This document shows positions 1 through 4,631 of a stretch of 9,077 nt of DNA, piece after piece. Position 1 is the first letter of the stretch. Each line of letters begins with the position of its first letter. The translations under genes and the position numbers were made by a program. Under the pieces are notes generated by a model, which saw nothing but the letters and a program-made list of their open reading frames with translations, was not told the origin of the DNA and searched no databases. Source of the stretch: Bacteroidota bacterium (GTDB lineage: Bacteria > Bacteroidota > Ignavibacteria > UBA10030); NCBI GenBank assembly GCA_003453835.1, contig DMMN01000372.1, positions 1 through 9,077 of the forward strand. The letters run 5' to 3'.

Positions 1-257
1 AAGTAGTTCTTGCGGGCGAAGACGGATTTGGGCGCGATCGTGCAGTGCGTCGCCAGACCCATCTTCATGATGAACTCGACGAGGTTCTTGTTCAGGACGG
101 GGAGGACGCCGGGCATTCCAAGGCAGACCGGGCAGACGTTGGAATTCGGCTCTTCGCCGAACTTGGTCGAGCAACCGCAGAACGCCTTCGACTCGGTCAG
201 GAGTTGCGCGTGGACTTCAAGTCCGATGACGGGTTCGTATCGTTCATTCCAGGTCAT
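1..257 (-). CDS. gatB: Asp/Glu-tRNA amidotransferase subunit B, N-terminal part
   Basis: GatB is the kinase/tRNA-binding subunit of GatCAB, which converts Glu-tRNA(Gln) and Asp-tRNA(Asn) to the amidated forms in the cytoplasm. The minus strand translates from ATG at 257 to the window edge as 85 codons starting [19 protein letters not shown]. The family hallmark GLEVHAQL (residues 12-19) is followed by four cysteines typical of the GatB zinc site: C27 and C29 in FCGCSTKFG, and C42 and C45 in [14 protein letters not shown]. The family's FARKNY motif is at 80-85, just before the edge. An in-frame TGA lies at 266-264, so ATG 257 is the first possible in-frame start. No good Shine-Dalgarno is seen before it. 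The gene is cut by the window end (family length is about 480 residues), not by mutation. The forward ORFs over 10-312 are antisense shadows. Identification is from remembered family motifs. Confidence 0.95.
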   Translation of the reverse strand, partial: MTWNERYEPVIGLEVHAQLLTESKAFCGCSTKFGEEPNSNVCPVCLGMPGVLPVLNKNLVEFIMKMGLATHCTIAPKSVFARKNY

Positions 258-308
258 AGAGAATCAGAGCGTCGCATGCCCTTGCTCGGGTTTCAAGTCG
301 GGAGATGA
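258..308. other. short spacer between sucC 3' copy and gatB
   Basis: This 51-base spacer separates the stop of the orphan sucC tail (TAA at 311-309) from the gatB start. I see no hairpin, T-run or clear ribosome binding site in it. If the sucC tail at 309-391 is the displaced original end of sucC, this spacer would be the ancestral sucC-gatB junction. Confidence 0.4.
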
Positions 309-392
309 TTAGGCGGCGATCGCCTTCGTCACCTTCTCCGCCGCTTCCTTCAGATTTGAGGCAACGAGGAAACTCAAGCCGGAGTTTTTCAT
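309..392 (-). pseudogene. orphan duplicate of the sucC 3' end
   Basis: The minus strand encodes the last 24 matching codons of succinyl-CoA ligase beta, corresponding to K362-I385 of the full sucC, then Ala-Ala and TAA (311-309). Against the intact copy there are four base differences, at 333, 342, 348 and 355. Three are synonymous and one changes Ser to Asn (AGT to AAT). The tail differs: this copy ends KAIAA-stop and the intact gene ends [12 protein letters not shown], yet both end GCC TAA. Homology stops abruptly at 391, where an ATG (392-390) happens to replace the Leu codon of sucC, giving a possible 27-residue micro-ORF with no evidence of being used. The mostly silent differences suggest this fragment was once a working gene end, not a fresh copy. 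It is too short to have ligase activity. Confidence 0.88.
318..391. repeat. 74-bp direct repeat, copy A (orphan sucC tail)
   Basis: Copy A matches copy B at 1064-1137 in 70 of 74 positions, in the same orientation, with an offset of exactly 746 bases. Positions 356-391 are a 36-base perfect match to 1102-1137. The four mismatches all lie on the side toward the sucC stop codon. A perfect core on one side and diverged silent sites on the other resembles att-type duplications left by elements that insert in gene 3' ends. I counted this directly from the sequence. Confidence 0.93.
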
Positions 393-405
393 GCGTTCGC
401 TGAAC

Positions 406-654
406 TCATATTCGAGAGCTTTCAAGCTGGCGAACGTGAAGCACTTCGTTTGTATGCAAGGGCTCAATTGCACTCGCGGGAACAACTACGACAGTGATTG
501 TCTCTCCTAAAGCATTGAAAACTTCCAGTGAATATCCAGCTTCTTCCGCTTGAGATGGATGATGTTCCACAATCGTTGCAACATCTCCTTTGCGAAGTTG
601 TTTCTCTGGAATGTCCTTTCGAAGCGATACCCTAGTGAAGAGTTCATAGTGCAT
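406..654 (-). CDS. DUF4926 domain protein (small, possible partner of DUF6883)
   Basis: This 82-residue cytoplasmic protein has no signal peptide or membrane segment. It reads as a DUF4926 protein: an N-terminal strand (LFTRVSLRKDIPE), the glycine turn LRKGDVATIVEH at about 20-31, the strand pair GYSLEVFNALGETITVVVVP at about 40-59, and the common tail EVLHVRQL. This pattern suggests a small beta-barrel, and the function is not known. ATG 654 is preceded by AAGGAG at 670-665 with 10 bases between, and that site overlaps the 3' end of the DUF6883 frame, whose stop is at 664-662. The two are therefore probably translated together. From memory, DUF4926 and DUF6883 genes are often adjacent, like a toxin-antitoxin or toxin-immunity pair; I cannot check that here. 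Unlike its partner this gene is intact. Stop is TGA at 408-406. Confidence 0.85.
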   Translation of the reverse strand: MHYELFTRVSLRKDIPEKQLRKGDVATIVEHHPSQAEEAGYSLEVFNALGETITVVVVPASAIEPLHTNEVLHVRQLESSRI

Positions 655-661
655 GGTGTTT

Positions 662-988
662 TTACTCCTTTTCTGGGAACAGCGTAATAAACTTTGTCAG
701 CCCGGAGGATTGTTCTATCATCCAAATCGTGACGATCTTCAAATGCTTGCTGTTTGAACCGGCCAAAGTGCCGCGAATTTCCTACAATTGGCCATACGCG
801 CTTTCTTCAAGAAACACGGCGTCCTTCACCAGGATCTGTTCCCGCAAATCACGTTCCAACTGTTGCCAGTTTTCAACCCCATAGCCCGCTTGAGCAAGAT
901 AGCGAGATTTGTCATCTTCTTGCCTGTGCTTCAAAAGGTATAGCTTGATCTTATCTGCCGCAATGATTGCATCGACAGGTAACTTCAT
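662..988 (-). pseudogene. DUF6883 domain gene interrupted by an in-frame TAG
   Basis: The frame opens at ATG 988 (MKLPVDAIIAADKIKLYLL...) and meets TAG at 784-782 after 68 codons. Without a frame change it then continues EIRGTLAGSNSKHLKIVTIW, followed by MIEQSSGLTKFITLFPEKE, to TAA at 664-662. Joined, this makes a 108-residue protein with the whole DUF6883 pattern as I remember it: N-terminal KLP, the DDKSRYLAQAGY segment, then YGQ-Y-(EI)RGTL, VVTIWM and TKF-TL-P at the C-terminus. The TAG falls where the family usually has Tyr (TAT or TAC), so one base change explains it. TAG also ends pruA and the GH3 gene here, so it is a normal stop, not a recoded codon. Only the first 63% would be made unless readthrough occurs. 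No strong ribosome binding site precedes ATG 988. Function is unknown; a toxin-like role is only a guess from the paired layout. Confidence 0.82.
665..670 (-). promoter_or_regulatory. ribosome binding site of the DUF4926 gene
   Basis: AAGGAG read on the minus strand, 10 bases before ATG 654. It lies in the last two sense codons (AAG GAG) of the DUF6883 frame, so ribosomes ending there would stop on top of it. This supports translational coupling and fixes the DUF4926 start. Confidence 0.75.
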
Positions 989-1000
989 TTGCTTTGCCGA

Positions 1001-1039
1001 GATTCATTGGATAGTTTCTTCAGCCACCCGATTCATTGG
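1001..1039. repeat. paired 10-bp direct repeat upstream of the DUF6883 gene
   Basis: GATTCATTGG occurs at 1001-1010 and again at 1030-1039, start-to-start distance 29 bases, in the 57-base gap between the sucC stop and ATG 988. Two identical sites in the leader of a small two-gene module could be an operator for autoregulation. They could also be a chance repeat; 29 bases is not a whole number of helical turns. Confidence 0.35.
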
Positions 1040-1045
1040 CCTTCA

Positions 1046-2218
1046 TTAGGCACCAACACTGTGGATCGCCTTCGTCACTTTCTCCGCAGCTTCTTTCAGA
1101 CTTGAGGCAACGAGGAAACTCAAGCCGGAGTTTTTCAGAATGTCTGCCGCCAACTCCGCGTTCGTGCCAGCCAGCCGCACCACAATTGGAACATGAATGT
1201 TGACGTTCCGTGCGGCCTGAACCACTCCGTTCGCCACACGGTCGCATCGGACAATGCCGCCGAAGATGTTGATCAGAACGGCCTTCACGTGCGGATCTTT
1301 CAAGATGATCCGGAATCCGGACTCCACCGTCTCGGCATTGGCGCCTCCGCCGACATCCAGAAAGTTCGCCGGCATGCCGCCTGCCAGCTTGATGATGTCC
1401 ATCGTCGCCATCGCGAGTCCGGCCCCGTTAACCATGCAACCGACGTTGCCGTCCAGCTTGATGTAGTTGAGATTCGATTTCGACGCCTCGATCTCAAGCG
1501 GATCCTCCTCATCGAGATCCCGCATAGCGACGATTTCGGGATGACGATAGAGGGCGTTGTCGTCGAAGGTCATCTTGGCATCCAGTGCAATCACTTCTCC
1601 CTGAGCCGTAATGACGAGCGGATTGATCTCAGCGAGCGACGCATCCGAAGCTTCATAAGCTTTATAGAGGGCCAGCAAGAACTTGATCCCATTCTTGAAG
1701 GCATCGCCCGAGAGGCCAAGCCCGAAGCAAAGTCTGCGAGCCTGAAACTGCTGCAATCCAATTCCGGGATACACATACTCCTTCAGGATCTTCTCCGGTG
1801 TTTCGGCGGCAACCTTCTCGATCTCGACGCCTCCTTCGGTTGAAACCATGACTACGTTTTGTGAGCGGACACGATCCAACGTGATGCCGACGTACATTTC
1901 CCTCGCGATGTTCATCCCCTGCTCGATCAGAAGGCGCTTGACGATTCTTCCCTCGGGACCGGTTTGTTGCGTCACCAACCTCATGCCGAGAATCTCCGAG
2001 GAGCGGTCGCGCACCTCGTCGAGGCTTCGAGCGATTTTCACGCCTCCTCCTTTTCCCCTGCCGCCGGCATGTATTTGCGCCTTCACGACCCACACCTCCC
2101 CACCTACGGTTTCGGCTGCGCGAACTGCTTCGTCAACGCTGAATGCGACCTTGCCAACCGGTACGGGCACCCCGTACCTCTTGAGAATCTCTTTTCCCTG
2201 ATATTCATGGATCTTCAT
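1046..2218 (-). CDS. sucC: succinate-CoA ligase (ADP-forming), beta subunit
   Basis: SucC pairs with SucD to interconvert succinyl-CoA and succinate with ATP or GTP formation in the TCA cycle. The 390 residues match the family length. An N-terminal ATP-grasp domain begins [20 protein letters not shown] and carries the nucleotide loop [16 protein letters not shown] (46-61). Metal-binding candidates are N199 in EINPL (197-201) and D213 in LDAK. The C-terminal CoA-ligase domain shows [11 protein letters not shown] (264-274) and [13 protein letters not shown] (320-332). ATG 2218 has AGGGGAG at 2231-2225, six bases away. The gene follows the zinc-ribbon gene by 32 bases and is probably co-transcribed with it. 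sucD is not next to it in this window. Its last 24 matching codons are duplicated at 318-391, and its tail KAIHSVGA differs from that copy, so the present 3' end may have been supplied by an inserted block. The protein itself looks intact. Confidence 0.97.
   Translation of the reverse strand: MKIHEYQGKEILKRYGVPVPVGKVAFSVDEAVRAAETVGGEVWVVKAQIHAGGRGKGGGVKIARSLDEVRDRSSEILGMRLVTQQTGPEGRIVKRLLIEQGMNIAREMYVGITLDRVRSQNVVMVSTEGGVEIEKVAAETPEKILKEYVYPGIGLQQFQARRLCFGLGLSGDAFKNGIKFLLALYKAYEASDASLAEINPLVITAQGEVIALDAKMTFDDNALYRHPEIVAMRDLDEEDPLEIEASKSNLNYIKLDGNVGCMVNGAGLAMATMDIIKLAGGMPANFLDVGGGANAETVESGFRIILKDPHVKAVLINIFGGIVRCDRVANGVVQAARNVNIHVPIVVRLAGTNAELAADILKNSGLSFLVASSLKEAAEKVTKAIHSVGA
1064..1137. repeat. 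74-bp direct repeat, copy B (inside intact sucC)
   Basis: This is the partner of copy A at 318-391, and it covers sucC codons from the end of L361 to I385. The perfect 36-base core is 1102-1137. Past the repeat toward the stop codon the copies share only ATTAGGC (1045-1051 and 308-314), with nine extra bases here. Confidence 0.93.
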
Positions 2219-2250
2219 ACCAAACTCCCCTTTCGTTTCCGATGGTGGCG

Positions 2251-2766
2251 TTATTGCGGTGAACTCTCCGGACCTCCCGACTCCTCAGCGGCCGAATCGT
2301 TCCATTGCCTGACGGCTTCGGCGGCAGCGATGTACTCCGGAATGGGAACGAAGACTTTTGCCGGTTTACTCAACGCGCTTCGCGAGATAGATGAGTCACC
2401 CCCTCCATCCCAAACGAAGCCAATCGAATTGAAATTCTGGACCTGGACAGTGAACTTCTCACTCAGGAGGAACGACTTCACCAGCTCCGCTTCGTTGATG
2501 TCTGTCGATTGAAAGACCCCTGCCCAATCCTGACGAACTTCGATGCCGTTGTGGTCGCTGCAGAACATTCTGTGGCCGGATTCGACCGAGCAATCGTGGC
2601 ACACGAGTTTCCGGCAGATGATACACACACCACTCGCCTCTTCGTCCGGATGGCTCTCGCAGAACACTCCTCCGGCATTCCGGAACAATGCTCCGCAGTG
2701 AGGACAGAAATCGCTGTCGGTCGTGACCTCTTCGCTGCAGTTCGAACAAGACTCGTATTCGGTCAT
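2251..2766 (-). CDS. zinc-ribbon / B-box-like / DUF2007 domain protein
   Basis: This 171-residue soluble protein has three parts. Residues 7-25 form a zinc ribbon (C7-x2-C10 and C21-P-H-C24-G). Residues 36-72 carry a second metal-binding cluster resembling a B-box or small treble-clef finger: C36, H39, C48, C51, C56, C59, H65, C69 and H72. Residues about 82-155 resemble DUF2007, a fold of putative signal-transducing proteins: [27 protein letters not shown], then [22 protein letters not shown]2007 domains are small ferredoxin-like units of unclear role. No signal peptide or membrane segment is present. ATG 2766 is forced by an in-frame TAG at 2775-2773, although no clear ribosome binding site precedes it. 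It lies 32 bases upstream of sucC, which suggests co-expression, but nothing shows that it acts on SucC. The specific function is unknown; a protein-binding adaptor or sensor is the most one can infer. Confidence 0.82.
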   Translation of the reverse strand: MTEYESCSNCSEEVTTDSDFCPHCGALFRNAGGVFCESHPDEEASGVCIICRKLVCHDCSVESGHRMFCSDHNGIEVRQDWAGVFQSTDINEAELVKSFLLSEKFTVQVQNFNSIGFVWDGGGDSSISRSALSKPAKVFVPIPEYIAAAEAVRQWNDSAAEESGGPESSPQ

Positions 2767-2795
2767 CGTCGTCTAGGTTCGAGGGCCTGACTCGC

Positions 2796-2857
2796 AATGA
2801 TCAAGTGATGATAGACTTCGACATTCGACATTGAGCGTTCGGCGTTGGATATTTCTT
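2796..2857. repeat. heptamer-periodic direct repeat, copy 1
   Basis: This 62-base unit begins AATGATCAAGT and ends ATTTCTT, as does copy 2 at 2978-3041. Inside, 2813-2854 reads as six 7-base units in register: AGACTTC, GACATTC, GACATTG, AGCGTTC, GGCGTTG, GATATTT. It has no plausible coding role, and the short ORFs crossing it are low-complexity. It belongs to the dispersed intergenic repeats often seen in environmental genomes. Confidence 0.7.
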
Positions 2858-2917
2858 TTTGGAGCGCGTGAAAAGCAACAACTTCCCGGCGTTGTCCGAC
2901 ATGCAGCTTGTAAGAAT

Positions 2918-2955
2918 CCCGATATCTCGCATTGGATCCGCAGGAAGATATCGGG
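2918..2955. repeat. hairpin between the two direct repeats
   Basis: CCCGATATCT at 2918-2927 pairs perfectly with AGATATCGGG at 2946-2955 around an 18-base loop. It lies between direct repeat copies 1 and 2, downstream of pruA on the coding strand. There is no T-run after it on the minus strand (the next bases are ATTCTTACA), so it is a poor intrinsic terminator. A structural core of the repeat element is more likely. The surrounding 2858-2977 holds nothing else recognisable. Confidence 0.6.
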
Positions 2956-2977
2956 TTTCTCGACCTGCGCAATGATG

Positions 2978-3041
2978 AATGATCAAGTAGTTCAAACCAC
3001 TTCTACATTCTACATTGAACATTCGAAATTGGCCATTTCTT
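2978..3041. repeat. heptamer-periodic direct repeat, copy 2
   Basis: This 64-base unit is the partner of 2796-2857 in the same orientation. Positions 2997-3038 read as six 7-base units: CCACTTC, TACATTC, TACATTG, AACATTC, GAAATTG, GCCATTT. One extra heptamer (AATGATG, 2971-2977) sits just before it, next to AATGATC, as if one 7-base unit had been duplicated. It ends five bases from the pruA stop codon. Confidence 0.7.
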
Positions 3042-3046
3042 CGCGC

Positions 3047-4603
3047 CTACTTCACTTTTTCTGAGATCGACTTTGCCTGCATGAAGAGAAGCAGGTAGTC
3101 TCTGCCTCCCGCCTTCGAATCGGTTCCGGACATATTGAATCCGCCGAACGGATGCACACCGACAAGCGCGCCCGTGATCTTTCTATTCACATAGAAGTTG
3201 CCGACGTGGAAAACCTGTTTCGCCTTCTCGATCTTCTTCCGGTTCTTTGTCCAGACGCCTCCGGTCAAGCCAAACTCCGTATTGTTGGCGATCTCAAGCG
3301 CGTGATCGAAATCCCGGGCCTTGATGACGGCAAGCACCGGACCGAAGATCTCTTCCTGTGCGATCGTCGCCTTCGGATCAACGTCTGCGATGACGGTGGG
3401 TTGAACGAAGTACCCCTCTCCATCCGCCTTGCCTCCCCCTGCGATGAGTCGCCCTCCTTCTTGAATCCCCTTCTCGACGTAGGAAAGAATCTTCCGCTGA
3501 GATCCCTGATTGATCACGGGACCCATGTAATTAGTTGATCGATCCGACGCTCCAACCGAAAGTGTTTCCACCTTCGCTTTGATCTTTTCGAGGAACTTGT
3601 CATACACTTTCTCGACGACGATGGCCCGCGAGGCGGCTGAACATTTTTGCCCCTGGAAGCCGAACGCGGAGGCGACCGTTGCCTGGGCTGCAGCGTCGAG
3701 ATCCGTTTGATCGTCGATCACGATCGAATCTTTGCCTCCCATTTCAGCCACGACACGCTTCAGCCACCGTTGTCCGGGTTGGACCTTCGCCGCAAGCTCG
3801 TAGATGTGGATCCCGACTTCCTTCGACCCGGTGAACGAAACGAACCGCGTCTTCGGATGAGCGACGAGTGTATCGCCGACCGTGCCGCCCGGCCCCGACA
3901 CGAAGTTGATGACGCCCGGCGGGAGTCCGACCTCGCGCATCAAGTTGAAGTACATCCAGCCCGTGAGAGGTGAGTCGCTGGAGGGCTTCAGCACGACCGC
4001 ATTGCCCGCGACGACGGCCGCCGACACCATGCCGGTGAGGATTGCGAGAGCGAAGTTCCATGGCGGCACGACAACCCCGACGCCGAGGGGAACATACTGA
4101 AGCTCGTTCTTCTCACCGGGGATTTTGGTGACCGGCTGAGGCGCTGCATAGCGAAGCATTTCACGAGCGTAAAATTCCATAAAGTCGATCGCTTCGGCCG
4201 TATCGGCATCGGCTTCCGGCCAGGTCTTTCCGACCTCGTAGACCATCACAGCGCTGAACTCATGTTTTCGCTTTCTCATCAGCCGTGCAGCTTTGAACAG
4301 ATACCCGGCGCGCTTTTTTGGATCGACAGACTTCCATCCTTCAAATGTTTGGGCGGCCGTTTCAATAGCCTTGCTCGCCAGCCCTACGTCCGCCTTCTGG
4401 AAGACGCCCACAATCTCGCTCGGACGGGAGGGATTGTAGGAGTTCAGCTTGTCGGGCGATGTGAGCTCTTCGCCGCCGATGACGATTGGATATTCCTTCC
4501 CAAGCATGGACTTGACGTTCTCGAGTGCCCGTTCCATCGCCTTCCGATGCGCAGGTTTCGAAAAATCCGTGAGCGGCTCGTTTTTGAATTTTGAAATCGG
4601 CAT
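3047..4603 (-). CDS. pruA: L-glutamate gamma-semialdehyde (1-pyrroline-5-carboxylate) dehydrogenase
   Basis: This NAD-dependent aldehyde dehydrogenase oxidises glutamate semialdehyde, from proline or arginine/ornithine breakdown, to glutamate in the cytoplasm. The 518 residues match the single-function RocA/PruA type; there is no proline dehydrogenase domain. Visible ALDH landmarks are PWNF (181-184), the NAD-loop FTGS (257-260), general base E287 in AEMGGKD, nucleophile C321 in GFQGQKCSAASR, EEIFGP (417-422) and the C-terminal PFGGFNMSGT (485-494). The N-terminal block (about 1-50, with GKEYPIVIGGEEL) and the PPWNF region favour P5C dehydrogenase over other ALDHs. ATG 4603 has AAGGAG at 4616-4611, seven bases away. 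The start is 28 bases behind the GH3 gene stop, so co-transcription is likely. Stop is TAG at 3049-3047. The gene is intact. The family is certain; the substrate assignment is strong but from memory. Confidence 0.94.
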   Translation of the reverse strand: MPISKFKNEPLTDFSKPAHRKAMERALENVKSMLGKEYPIVIGGEELTSPDKLNSYNPSRPSEIVGVFQKADVGLASKAIETAAQTFEGWKSVDPKKRAGYLFKAARLMRKRKHEFSAVMVYEVGKTWPEADADTAEAIDFMEFYAREMLRYAAPQPVTKIPGEKNELQYVPLGVGVVVPPWNFALAILTGMVSAAVVAGNAVVLKPSSDSPLTGWMYFNLMREVGLPPGVINFVSGPGGTVGDTLVAHPKTRFVSFTGSKEVGIHIYELAAKVQPGQRWLKRVVAEMGGKDSIVIDDQTDLDAAAQATVASAFGFQGQKCSAASRAIVVEKVYDKFLEKIKAKVETLSVGASDRSTNYMGPVINQGSQRKILSYVEKGIQEGGRLIAGGGKADGEGYFVQPTVIADVDPKATIAQEEIFGPVLAVIKARDFDHALEIANNTEFGLTGGVWTKNRKKIEKAKQVFHVGNFYVNRKITGALVGVHPFGGFNMSGTDSKAGGRDYLLLFMQAKSISEKVK

Positions 4604-4631
4604 AGTGAAACTCCTTGGCTACTTTGGCTTT

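Larger units (their letters stand above)
309..1063. other. putative inserted block at the sucC 3' end (DUF6883/DUF4926 cargo)
   Basis: This stretch lies between the two sucC-tail repeats. It holds only a two-gene module of uncharacterised families (DUF6883, 988-662, and DUF4926, 654-406) plus one repeat copy. Composition differs from the surroundings: I count 102 G+C in 240 bases (42.5%) over 481-720, against 40/60 in 1321-1380 inside sucC and 36/60 in 3901-3960 inside pruA. No integrase, transposase or terminal inverted repeat is visible. The block could be a small integrative element moved in trans, the remnant of a larger one, or the result of homologous recombination with foreign DNA carrying sucC plus the module. 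The repeats and composition are seen; the insertion history is inference. Confidence 0.5.

Noticed and set aside
10..312. Two forward ORFs at the left edge
   Set aside because: They are antisense to the gatB start, which translates as a textbook GatB N-terminus on the minus strand.
507..725. Minus-strand ORF of 72 codons spanning the DUF6883-DUF4926 junction
   Set aside because: It is in a different frame from both genes, and the frames with family-like patterns explain the same DNA.
662..988. Recoding of TAG as an amino acid in this organism
   Set aside because: pruA and the GH3 fusion both end in TAG at natural protein ends, so TAG works as an ordinary stop here. Site-specific readthrough is still possible but has no visible signal.
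1193..1843. Forward ORF of 216 codons opposite sucC
   Set aside because: It lies wholly inside the conserved sucC gene on the other strand; its composition is explained by sucC codon bias.
2918..2955. Intrinsic terminator after pruA
   Set aside because: The stem is AT-rich in its middle, the loop is 18 bases, and no T-run follows on the coding strand.
2801..3022. Small ORFs across the intergenic repeats
   Set aside because: Their peptides are direct translations of short-period repeats on both strands, with no start signals.
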